The notes below the pieces were generated by a model. That model was not told the origin of the DNA. It searched no databases and saw only the letters and a list, made by a program, of their open reading frames with translations. Below, piece after piece: positions 41,385-51,884 of a DNA stretch of 64,000 nucleotides. Origin of the DNA: Zizania palustris (Eukaryota; Streptophyta; Magnoliopsida; Poales; Poaceae); assembly GCA_019279435.1 (NCBI GenBank), contig JAAALK010000082.1, forward strand, positions 83,114,989 to 83,178,988. The letters run 5' to 3'. Each line of letters starts with the position of its first letter. Position 1 is the first letter of the stretch. The position numbers and the translations under genes are program-made.

Positions 41385-41582
41385 TAGTAGTGGCGGTCGG
41401 GTATGCTGACGTCACCAGCCCGCCACTGCTATTCCTTTTAGTAGTAGCATCGAGCACCAGCAGCGGGTGGATTAGTAGTGGCGGGCTGGTGACGTCAGCA
41501 TGCCCGCCACTACTATGAGAAAATAGCAGTGGCGGGCGGATGACGTCATCATGCCCGACACTGCTAATACAACTATATAAAA
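41385..41582 (+). promoter_or_regulatory. Internal subterminal cassette 3 with TATA box
   Basis: Three inverted GGCGGGC pairs with TGACGTCA at 41407-41414, 41490-41497 and 41541-41548, followed by TATA box CTATATAAAA (41573-41582). The leader to 41640 is paralogous to that of cassette 1, so the two are internal duplicates. Confidence 0.7.
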
Positions 41583-41586
41583 GTTT

Positions 41587-42249
41587 TTGCTCCCACCGTC
41601 CGAAAACCTAGTTTCATTTCTAACTCCCGTGCGCCGAACTCTGCCCATTGCCGCCGCTCCCGGAGCCCACGCCGCCCTCGGAGCCCGTCGTCGTCGTCCC
41701 CGAAGGCCATCGCCGCCAAACTCCGCACGTCGCTCCCAAAGCCCACGCCATCCTCGGAGCCCGTCGCCACCAAACTCCGCCCGTCGCTCCTGGAGCCATC
41801 GCCGCCATCCCCGAAGCCTGTCGTCATCGTCCCGAAGCACGCGCCGCCACCGTCCCTGGAGCCCGTGTCGCCGCCCTCCAATCGTCACCACCGTGCTGAA
41901 AAAAAGGTCAGCTAGTGCCCTTTTTTACTGTTATGGCAGTGTTAACTGTTATCTGCTCGCCGCTGGCCGCGGTCTCCTGTTCCCCTTGCACCGCCGGCCG
42001 CGGGCTCCGCTTGACAGCTTCCCCTTGTGCCGCCCGGCCGCCGGCCGTCCGGCCGCCTTGGCTTCCCCTGATCCCCTCCGTTGTCTGCTTCCCCCTCCCA
42101 TGTGCTCCCTCGCCGCAGCAGGCAGCAGAAGGCACGGGCCACGGGCGCATGGCAGCTCATTCTCTGCTTCCCCCTCTGCTCCCTCGCCGCAGCACACAGC
42201 AGCAGCAGGCAGAAGGGCACGGGCTGACAGGCGCAAGGAGAGAAGGTAG
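41587..42249 (+). CDS. GC-rich open frame after cassette 3 (doubtful)
   Basis: An open frame of 220 codons in a GC-rich island, translating to low-complexity R/P/S/A-rich sequence with repeated blocks (RPSPPNSARRS). A possible splice donor AAG|GTCAGC lies at about 41907. The island contains direct repeats, for example the CTCCCTCGCCGCAGCA stretch at about 42107 and again near 42180. It sits where cassette 1 has its first exon, so it may be a first exon or leader of a lost gene or a captured host fragment. A real protein product is not established. Confidence 0.25.
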   Translation: MLPPSENLVSFLTPVRRTLPIAAAPGAHAALGARRRRPRRPSPPNSARRSQSPRHPRSPSPPNSARRSWSHRRHPRSLSSSSRSTRRHRPWSPCRRPPIVTTVLKKRSASALFYCYGSVNCYLLAAGRGLLFPLHRRPRAPLDSFPLCRPAAGRPAALASPDPLRCLLPPPMCSLAAAGSRRHGPRAHGSSFSASPSAPSPQHTAAAGRRARADRRKERR

Positions 42250-42862
42250 AGAAGGGCACAGTTGTGTGCTATGGACTTGTGTGAATTGCTATGGACTTGT
42301 GTGAATTGTGTGAAACTTTATTTTGCATGTGTGGTTGTGTGCTATGAAGTATGAACTATGAAGTATGCCCTCTGTTTGCTATGGACATGTGTGCTATGGA
42401 TATGTTTGCTGAAATGCAAAGTGCTTACCTCTGTTTGCTGAATTTAATTGGTCGCCTAGGCGACGCCTAGGCGCCCGCCTAGGCGCCTAGGCGTCCGCCT
42501 AGGCGCCTAGGCGTCCAGTCGGCCCCCTGGCGACTGGTTTCGCCGAGGCGCCATGACAACCATGATTACATTTTTATTTTTATGGTGCTAAACACATAAG
42601 TTTGTTTAAATTCTGATTTCTTGATCAGACATAAAGATTAAATAGCAAGTTTGTGATATAGTCTTTATTTGACTCATTGGAGCTAAATTTGTGATTAAGT
42701 TTGGAGGAGCGTTGGGTGTTTTGAAAGGGCCATCTAATTCAAAAGAATTTTGTCGAGGCGCCTATTCACCCCCCCCTCTAGTTCTTGAGTGAAGTCTTCT
42801 ATATCTAAGTTATGCCATGAGAAATATTGCATACCACATTACCACTTTTTTAGAACAACTTT
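42250..42862. repeat. TGTGCTATGG repeats, CGCCTAGG palindromic repeat and a Sirevirus LTR scrap
   Basis: 42270-42420 has repeated TGTGCTATGGA(C/T)-type words. 42452-42552 is a tandem array of GGCGCCTAGGCG-type palindromes. 42758-42780 (GGCGCCTATTCACCCCCCCC...) matches the LTR end of the Sireviruses, in plus orientation, and is probably a scrap of another copy. No gene. Confidence 0.6.
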
Positions 42863-44590
42863 TAGAGGCCTATGATGCAAATAGTAATTGAGTTATCTCA
42901 TGTATGTCATCAAGCCGTGGGACACATCCATTCCTGTCAACAACTTCTTCTTTCTCGTGTTGCTGACAGGGAATGGATGTGCTCACGGTTCCATGGCAGC
43001 CATGAACATATTTGAAAACAACACAAAATATGTTGAGGCCTCAACAACACAAGAGAGAGAACAACACAATCTCCTAACTTGAGGATTAATATAGTAGCTT
43101 CAGAAGTAATAGCTGACTATTGTAGCCAAGAAGAGTTTTCATACATTTCCCACCTTTGACACTGTGATCAGTTTACTACTGCTATTACTTCTGAGGCTAC
43201 AGTAGTAAACTGATCACAATGTCAAAGGTGGGAAATGTATGAAAACTCTTCTTGGCTACAGTAGTCAGCTATTACTTCTGAAGCCACTATATTAATTCTC
43301 AAGTTAGGAGATTGTGTTGTTCTCTCTCTCTAGTGTTGTTAAGACCTCAACATATTTTGTGTTGTTTTTCCCTCTAATGTTCCATGGCAACAAAATATGC
43401 TGAGACCTCAACAACACTGTGATCAGTTTACTACTGTTATTACTTCTAAGGCTACTATACTAATCCTCAACATTAGATTCTGCAATTCCTTTTAGAGGCC
43501 TATGATGCAAATTGTTATTGAGTTATCTCATGTATGTCATCAAGCCGTGTGACACGTCCATTCCCATCAACAACTTCTTCTTTCTCGTGTTGCTGACAGG
43601 GAATGGATGTGCACACGGTTCCATGGCAGCCATGAACATTTTGGAAAACAACACAAAATATGCTGAGGCCTCAACAACATTGTGATCAGTTTACTACTGT
43701 TATTACTTCTAAGGCTACTATATACTAATCCTCAAGTTCATCCGGCTGAAAGCCAACATTAGATTCTGCAATTCCTTTTAGAGGCCTATGATGCAAATTG
43801 TTATTGAGTTATCTCATGTATGTCATCAAGCCGTGGGACACATCCATTCCTGTCAACAACTTCTTCATTCTCGTGTTGCTGACAGGGAATGGATGTGCTC
43901 ACGGTTCCATGGCAGCCATGAACATATTTGAAAAGCAACACAAAATATGCTGAGGCCTAAACAACACTGTGATCAGTTTACTACTGCTATTATTTCTAAG
44001 GCTACTATATACTAATCCTCAAGTTCATCCGGCTGAAGGCCAACATTAGATTCTGCAATTCCTTTTAGAGGCCTATGATGCAAATTGTTATTGAGTTATC
44101 TCATGTATGTCATCAAGCCATGAGACACATCCATTCCTGTCAAAGCTTCTTCTTTCTCGTGTTGCTGACAGGGAATGGATGTGCTCATGGTTCCATGGCA
44201 GCCATGAACATTTTGAAAAACAACACAAAATATGCTGAGGCCTCAACAACACTGTGATCAGTTTACTACTGTTATTACTTCTAAGGCTACTATACTAATC
44301 CTCAAGTTCATCCGGCTAAAGGCCAACATTAGATTCCGCAATTCCTTTTAGAGGCCTATGATGCAAATTGTTATTGAGTTATCTCATGTATGTCATCAAG
44401 CCATGTGACACATCAATTCCAATCAACAGCTTCTTCTTTCTCGTGTTGCTGACAGGGAATGGATGTGCTCATGGTTCCATGGCAGCCATGAACATTTTGA
44501 AAAACAATACAAAATATGCTGAGGCCTCAACAACACTGTGATCAGTTTACTATTGTTATTACTTCTAAGGCTACTATGATTAGTATAGTG
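42863..44590. repeat. Tandem array of five ~286-bp repeats, each with a hairpin
   Basis: Units start with TTAGAGGCCTATGATGCAAAT and each contains a stem-loop with arms of about 30 nt: 42915-42988, 43545-43618, 43831-43904, 44118-44190, 44401-44474. Hairpin spacing is 286, 287 and 283 bp; the first gap is 630 bp because a long inverted repeat (43014-43367) lies there. Stem bases differ between units in a paired manner (see findings). Short open frames inside are not convincing genes. Confidence 0.85.
43014..43367. repeat. Long inverted repeat, ~168-bp arms and 18-nt loop
   Basis: Left arm 43014-43181, right arm 43200-43367. Over the inner 97 bp I count three mismatches; the outer part is also well paired with a few differences. 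Transcription in either direction would give a long foldback RNA. Confidence 0.85.
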
Positions 44591-45142
44591 GCTTCGGAAG
44601 TAATAGCCTCTTAATTATGAAAATATGACAGCAGACCTTTTTTGCATAACCAAAATTCTGATACATTAGCCTCTTAACTATGAATAGTTTATCTATGGCG
44701 GAAGAAGCACGTTCCATCGAGGAGCTCATCTACGAGTCTCCCGCAAAAACAAATAAAGAGGGTTCATCTGAACGATCCTCCGATAACGAATCTTCGTACC
44801 ACTCTCTGGAGAATGAACATCCAATGGAGCCTAGGAAGAAGAGAACGAGAGAAGACGCCGATGAGGATTACATTCCTGAAGCTCAAGCGGAGGTAATTAT
44901 TACGTTAGTAACAATTCAGAGCAGCTTCTAACCGAGGATTACATTCCTGAAGCTCACATTGTCTATCATCGTAGGATCGTCCAAAGCGAGGAAGCAAGCG
45001 TCGATTATTCCAAGTCAAGAAAAGAACAACTATTGTCCCAGCTATTGAGTCAGCTGAGCGAACAGATGTTGAGCCCGTTGCCACAACATCGTCTGCAAAT
45101 GCGAAGAGGAGAGGGAAACGGGAGAAGAACAAGCTGCATACA

Positions 45143-45147
45143 GCTAT
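45143..45147. repeat. Target-site duplication of gypsy C (left copy, gctat)
   Basis: gctat precedes TGTTGG at 45148 and is repeated at 56460-56464. Taking out the element and one copy leaves the exon frame open. Confidence 0.92.
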
Positions 45148-45642
45148 TGTTGGGGGAAAATATTCCATCTTCCAGATTATCGCAGCAACAAGATAAAGAC
45201 TGGTGATTAAGACGAAGATGTCCGATATATAATTTTGGAGATTGATCAAGTCAAATTCGAAGTATGATGACGAGCTCTAGTTCGGAGTACATCTTCGAAC
45301 ATGGACTCTTCTAGGAACCTCTTTGCCAGCTAAGATGGAAGACTTATCTTCTTTCTAACTAGATTAGTCTTTTACCATTTTAGCCCTTTTAAGAGTACCA
45401 AATAGTTTCCACTATGTCGGTTGTAATAGAGGGGTAAAAAGGTCTTTTCCTTAATGTTTGGGCCTATAAATACCCCCTGTTTTACCCTGTAATGAACACC
45501 GAATACAAGTTAATCAATACACACTTTGAAACTATTCTATGTTCTTATCCTTTCAGAGGCTTGGAATAGTTTCCTTCACAAACACTTCGTTTGTTAGTTT
45601 CTAATCTTCAGAAACCTGTTAGCGTAATCTTTTACGCCAACA
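45148..45642 (+). repeat. Gypsy C 5' LTR
   Basis: 495 bp, TGTTGGGGGAAAAT to TTTACGCCAACA. TATA-like CCTATAAATACC at about 45464-45475, then a CTTTGAAAC-containing transcribed part. Confidence 0.92.
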
Positions 45643-45662
45643 GTTGGCACCGTCTGGGGGGA
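45643..45662 (+). promoter_or_regulatory. Gypsy C primer-binding region
   Basis: GTTGGCACCGTCTGGGGGGA directly after the LTR, the expected place for the tRNA primer. The tRNA is not assigned. Confidence 0.65.
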
Positions 45663-45704
45663 ACCTAGTCCGAGAAACTTCGTTCTCTACCGAGTTTTCA
45701 AACC

Positions 45705-47060
45705 ATGCCTCCTAAGCAGGGTTCAGCTAGTAATCCTACTCGGAGGTCTCCTCGGACCTTCGGAGCTAGATCCACAGATACAGTCGAGGTCGGAGGACCT
45801 TCGACTTTTCCTCCACCTCAAACCCTGGGAGGGACGTCCCTTCCCCGAGTATACGGAGTTCCTCCGCCAACTCCATCTATACTTCGGCCCGACGGAGTCC
45901 CTCTTCCACCTCAAGTTCCACTTCAAACCGATCCCGACAGTTCTCGAGACCCGGAAGATCCTTCCGGAGGAGATGAAGACAGACTTGGCGATATGGCCAC
46001 TCAGATGGCCAGTCTCCAAGCCAAAGTGGCAAGATGGTGGCAAGAAGCTGCAAATAGGCTTCATTCTCAAGCCATCCCAGTTATTCTTGAAGTGCCTGAA
46101 GACGACGAACCTATCTATCCTAAAGCCCCGGAGAATGCCTCCTTCGACACTGAGTCTCCGCTGCATCCCGAGCTACAGAAAGTACGCTTCGACCCGAAAT
46201 TTAAGACTTCGAAGCTTTGCAAGTATGCTGGAGATGAAGATCCTGGAGAATTTGTCCGATCTTATGCTTTGGCGATTGAAGCCAGTGGAGGAGTGCGGGA
46301 CACCATGGCAAAATGCTTTCCCCAAGCTCTTCAAGGAGTGGCATTACGGTGGTTCTGGTCCTTGAAGCCAGGATCAATTAATTCATGGGGGCAGCAGAAG
46401 AAAAAGTTTGTGAGTAATTTCCAAGGCACCTTTGTGCTCCTAATGTCAACGGGAAGTCTTTTCCAGGTGAAGCAGCTCCCTGGAGAGACATTGAGACAAT
46501 ACTTCAAGCGCTTCGCTCATACGAAGTCGCAGATCCGAGGGTTGACTACGTCTTCGGTAGTTGACGCAGCTCGAGAGGGAGTCATCCATCCAGGCCACCT
46601 TGATAAACTTCACCGGAAAAGCATATCTTCTATTTCTCAGCTGATGTCCTATTTTGAAGAATATGCAAGGTCAGAAGAGGGCTGGCTTCGGAGAACTACA
46701 GCTACTTCGTCCGTACTTCAGGAAGTAAAATTGGAAGTGAAAACTTCGGCACAGCCGTAGGGACCTATTTTCGAAGCTCAGCATGATAGGAGAAGGGGGC
46801 AAAAGCATCCTTGTTCAGAAGTTCTGAACATTGCACCTCCGCAAAAGTTTGCCCAGAGAGCTCCGCAACCTTCGGGAAGTAAAACCAGCAGTTGGAGGCC
46901 TCTAGGGAAATCGGCCGGAAAAGGCCAAACTTTCTTCTGCTGCATTCATGGTGAGAACCGAAGCCACGCAACTGATGCGTGCAAAGCTATACTTACTCTG
47001 AGAGGAGAGTATTTAGAGAGAACTTCAGGTCGAGGTACTACTGACCGAGTTCAAGACGAA
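45705..47060 (+). pseudogene. gag: Gypsy C gag
   Basis: The ATG at 45705 is 62 bp after the LTR. The N-terminus is proline/arginine-rich, then comes a Retrotrans_gag-like domain (about residues 165-280, with FDPKFKTSKLCKYAGDEDP and ALRWFWSLKPGSI). A stop at 46758-46760 interrupts an otherwise open frame that continues through a cysteine/histidine knuckle (CCIHGENRSHATDAC, near 46937-46981) into the protease. The frame is shared with the 5' part of pol, so gag-pol was one polyprotein. The protein would form the particle core. Confidence 0.88.
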
Positions 47061-50000
47061 GTGCGTCCAGAGCCTGTCCAGGCTATGGCGCGAATAGAGA
47101 ACTTTGATCCAGCAAGGCGCCCTCCGGTGGTCAATGTTATGCCACCTCCGAAGCAGGAAGAAGGGCAAGATCGAGGAAAAAGAGTAGTCCTCCCAATCTC
47201 CGGAGGAGGGACTCTCGGAAGCATGTCAAAGAGGCAGAGAAGAGAGTATGTCAGAGAAGTGGGGCACATTGGAACTTCTTCGTCTGCAGCTGCTATGCCT
47301 GAATGGTCCCATGTACCAATATCTTTTTCTGCAGAGGATGCAGCTGGCATTAAATTTCCACATGCAGACCCACTTGTCATTACTACCGACATTGCAGGAA
47401 CTGATGTTCGAAGAGTGCTAATTGACGGAGGGAGTTCGGCAGACATAATTTTTGTTCAAGCCTTCGGTCAACTATGCATATCCAGAAAGCACCTTCTTCC
47501 AGCAGCTCGCCCTTTGCAAGGCTTCGCAGGACTTCCGCTTGATGCCCTCGGCCAAATTGGCCTGGAAGTTACTTTCGGAGAGGGGCTAATGGTCAGGACA
47601 GAAGAAGTAATCTTTGACGTCGTAGATGCTCCATATGCATATAATGTCATCTTCGGAAGAGGCATGTTAAATCAATTCGAAGCTGTGGCGCATCATAATT
47701 ACTTGTGTATGAAAATGCCCACACAAGAAGGAGTACTCACTGTCTTCGGAGATCAGGCCATCGCAAGAAGGGCAGAGTATGGTCATGGCCCTCCTCTTGA
47801 CCCAAGGCAAGTGAACAGTGTGCAAGGTGATCCGGAAATTCTTCCTGTTCCTAGCGAATCCTCGAAAAGATCCTTCCCAAGACCAAGTCCTGAAGGAGAG
47901 GTTGCAACGAAGGTTATTGTTAAAGATGGCAAAGAATATTCATTTCAATTTGGTAAAGATTTACCTCCAGAAGTTGCTACCTCCTTGGAGAAAGTAGATG
48001 AGGAGAATTTAGATGTCTTTGCTTGGTCTGACGAAGACATCACCGGAGTCAGTCGGGATATTATTGAGCACACTTTACTTGTAAACCCGAAGGCCCGGCC
48101 TGTTCGACAAGGACTCCGAAAAATGTCTGCAGAAAGAGCTGTTCTTGCCAAAGACGAAGTTGAAAAATTTCTCAAGGCTGGGATTATCAGAGAAGTGGCT
48201 CACACAGAATGGTTAGCCAACCAGTTTTCGTTAAGAAGAAATCTTCACGAATGTGGCGCATGTGTATTGATTTTACATCTCTGAATAAAGCTTGCCCCCG
48301 TGACCCCTACCCCATGCCCCGAATTGATCAATTGGTCGACTCCACTACTGGTTCGGAGTTATTAAATTTCCTTGACGCATACTCTGGTTATCATCAGATA
48401 TGGTTGAAACGCGAAGATGAAATCAAGACAAGCTTCGTAACTCCTTCAGGAATCTTCTGTTATGTAAGAATGCCCTTTGGCTTAGGAAATGCCGGAGCTA
48501 CTTTTTTGAGGTTAGTTGCTAAGGCTTTAGGTCATCAATTAGGTCGTAATGTAGAGGCCTATATGGATGATATTGTCATAAAGAGTGCTTTAAAGCACCA
48601 ACATAGCCTAGACTTAGTAGAAACATTTAATAGCCTTCGGTAATGTGGGATCCGTCTTAACCCCGAGAAATGTATCTTCGGAGCTAAGGCTGGGAAGTTG
48701 TTAGGGTATTTAGTTTCAAGCAGAGGGATTGAAGCTAGCCCTACTCAGATAACTGCACTGCAGAAGATGGCTCCTTCAGAGAATTTAAAGCAAGTGCAAA
48801 AGTTGACTGGTCGTCTGGCAGCACTTAGCAGGTTTTTGGCAAGGTCTGCGGAGAGAAGTTTGCCCATGTTTAAAGCATTGAAAGGGTTCGAAGATTTTGC
48901 ATGGACACCGGAGTGTCAGAAAAGCTTCAAAGATATTAAAGAGTATCTCAGTAATCTTGCTACACTCACGGTGCCTACTGCGGACGAAACCCTACTCCTT
49001 TACCTTGCAGCTACAGGCTCTGCTGTCAGCGCAATCCTTGTCAGAGAAATGGATTTCAATGGGAAGTTGGTACAAAATCCAGTTTATTTTGTGTCCGAAG
49101 CATTGTCAGGAGCGAAGACAAGGTATTCCGAGCTCGAAAAGTTCACCTATGCTCTCATAATTGCTTCGAGGAAATTGAGACATTATTTTTTGGCTCATAA
49201 TGTAATTGTACCAACTTCATATCCTTTGGGAGATATGCTTCGAAGTAAAGACTCCACTGGAAGAATTGGGAAGTGGGCAGTCGAACTAGCACCCTTCGGC
49301 ATATCCTTTCTGGCAAGGACAGCAATCAAATCACAAGTCTTGGCAGATTTCGTAGCAGAATGGACTCCCCCTGCAACGTGGGTTCCGGAGAAGTCAAGCG
49401 AAGGAATTTGGACTGTTTTTTCTGATGGGGCTTTCCAAGCATCCGGAGCAGGTGTTGGAGCAGTTTTAATTTCGCCTTCAGGGCAAAGAGCAATGTACTC
49501 TGCAAGACTCAACTTTAAGTCTACTAAAAATATAGCGGAGTATGAAGGGATTTTACTGGGACTCCGAAAACCACGTGCTCTAGGGTCTACAAGAGTTGTT
49601 ATAAAGACAGATTCTCAAATAGTAGCAGGACACATAGATAAAAGTTTTCAAGTTCGGCATCCACAACTTGCAAAGTACTTAGAAGAAATCCGTAAGATCG
49701 AAGCACAGTTCAAGGGTATTTCCATTCGGAGTATACCAAGAGCAGAAAATGTGCAAGCGGACATCTTAGCAAAAGCTGCAGCCAGAGCTATGGATATACC
49801 AGAAGAGGCTTTTTATGAGGAGCTCAATACACCTTCGGTGCCCCAAATTCCCTCTGCAGAGATTCTTTGCATTCCAAGTACAGATTGGAGAAATTTAATC
49901 ATGGAACTTTTGCAAGGAGGAGCAAATTCGTCTGAAGAGCCACAGTTTTCAAGATTGAAACTCAGGGCCAGGAATTATCAAATAATCAATGGTATTTTAT

Positions 50001-51097
50001 ACAAGGCCGGAGTATGTTCCCCTTTACTCCGATGTATATCCCAAACCGAAGGCCAAGATATTCTTCGAGAAATTCATGAAGGGCTTTGCAGTAGCCATCT
50101 GGCCCCTCGAGCTTTGGCAGGAAAAACACTTCGCCAAGGGCTTTATTGGCCTACGATAGTAGCAGATGCGGAGAATGTAGTCCGCACATGCCAAGGATGT
50201 CAGTGGATGGGTCGACGGACTCATCGCCCACCAACAGCTCTTCAAGTTATTGCTCTGGTATGGCCCATGGCTAGATGGGGTATGGATTTGATTGGTCCCT
50301 TTCCAGTAGCTAAGGGAAATCTAAAGTTTGCAGTGGTAGCTATTGAATATTTTTCTAGGTGGGTAGAAGCAGAGCCCTTAACAACTATCACTTCGAACAA
50401 TGTACAGAAATTCTTTTGGAAGAGTATCATTTGCCGGTTCGAAGTGCCTAGACAACTCACAGTTGATAATGGAACACAGTTCAATGCAGAACCTTTCAGG
50501 AATTTTTGCAAAGATCTAGGCATCCAGTTATGTTTTGCTGCAGTGAGACATCCTCAGTCTAATGGAGCTGTAGAAAGAGCCAATGGAAATATTTTGGCAG
50601 GGCTAAATCGAAGGATAGTAGGATTGGCAAAAGGACTGTGGACCGAAGAACTTCCGAAGATATTATGGTCCATTCGGACTACGCAAACAAGGTCCACAGG
50701 TTTCACTCCATTCAGATTGCTATTCGGAGATGAAGCTATGACTCCAACAGAGCTCAAAGGAGGATCACTTCGCAGCACCGAACCGGAGATTGAAGGAGAA
50801 AGACAAGCTTTGCTAGATTTAACAGAGGAGACAAGACTTCGAGCTGTAGCCAATTTATCAAAGTATCACCAGCAGACGAAGACTTGGTTTGACCCGAAGG
50901 TTAAGATCAATGAGCTTAGACCGGGTCATCTTGTTTTACGAACCATCATAGCGCCAGGAAAATTAGGAAATAAATGGGAAGGACCATACTTAATTGTTCG
51001 TTCAGGACGTCCTGGCTCTTTTAAATTAGCTAATTTGGAAGGTGAAGAGTTAGCACATACTTGGCATGCAGAGCACCTAAAGAGATACTTCGCATAG
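47061..51097 (+). pseudogene. pol: Gypsy C pol: protease, RT, degenerate RNase H, second RNase H, integrase
   Basis: The aspartic protease core LIDGGSSADI is near 47420-47450. Reverse transcriptase starts about 48090; a one-base frameshift near 48222 moves the frame, and a stop at 48641-48643 follows the YMDD box (48560-48571). After a degenerate RNase H (AATGSAVSAILVRE) comes a second, archaeal-like RNase H (FSDGAFQASGAGVGAVLI, KTDSQIVAGHI, IPRAENVQADILAKAAA; about 49410-49790), then integrase with HHCC zinc site (HEGLCSSHLAPRAL, CQGCQ), DDE core (GMDLIGPF, TVDNGTQF, GAVERAN) and a C-terminal fold (HLVLRTI) ending at 51097. The dual RNase H is characteristic of Tat elements. Confidence 0.9.
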
Positions 51098-51884
51098 GGG
51101 CTCCTTGTAATCATATGTAATCACTTTTCGAATCAATAAAGCATATGGTTCAGATAGTGCCTACCCCTCATAAACTTCCAGCTTCCGAGTGGACGCACAG
51201 GAACCGTGGAGTTGACCTAGAGGGAAGTGTCATTAATTTGAATCATATTTTCGGACATCGAACCATTGGTTCGAAGTTTACGACGTGGGGGCTGACATAA
51301 TCCGGAGTCCAAGCCACCAGCTTGTAGGCATCCGTAAAAGAGCCCAAAACCACATCATACGGAGTCCTAGCCATCGGCTGGTAGACATCCATAAAAAGAG
51401 TCCAAGGAGAACAAATCATGCGGAGTCCAAGCCCCCGGCTTGTAGACATCCGTAAAAAGAGTCCAAAGAGACCACTGCGAAATCCAAACCACTGGTTTGA
51501 CAGAATTCGCAAAAAAGAGCCAAAGGAGGCCAAAGCAAAACAGAGTTTGAGCCATGAGCTTCGAATGTCTATTAAGAAAGTCCAAAATGACAAATTATCT
51601 AAGACACTAAAGTGTCTTGGAAGTTATCTCAAGTGATTTCTTTCAAAAACATAAGGTACTAAGTTGCCAATCTTCAGACTATAAATAGTCGAAGACATTT
51701 TTTAAGATTTTAATCAATCTTTAAATTGCTGAGGGGCTCCGAACCCCAAAAATTGTACTCCTAAGTTTTCTTTGTGCTTAACCATTTTTGAATACAATTC
51801 GAAGTTGCTTACGCCCAAAGAGGGGCTAATAAATAGGGAGACAATTTTAAATCAATATTTATTATGCGAACAAATATGATTACA
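51098..51884. repeat. Gypsy C spacer with four to five ~59-bp tandem units
   Basis: Units of CGGAGTCCAAGCC...GTAGACATCCGTAAAAAGAG form lie at about 51300-51590. Each has a small stem-loop (for example 51428-51442 CAAGCC/GGCTTG and 51485-51499 CAAACC/GGTTTG). The rest is AT-rich with no gene. Confidence 0.7.

Noticed and set aside
42915..42988. A known conserved plant miRNA precursor
   Set aside because: The arm sequence resembles none of the conserved plant miRNAs I can recall; without small-RNA data the hairpin is reported only as structure.
42863..44590. CRISPR array
   Set aside because: Repeats are 286 bp with conserved rather than unique spacers and lie in a plant transposon; it is an ordinary tandem array.
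45723..46166. Minus-strand open frame of 147 codons opposite gypsy C gag
   Set aside because: It mirrors the gag coding frame and ends arbitrarily. The same shadow appears over gypsy A at 98-379.
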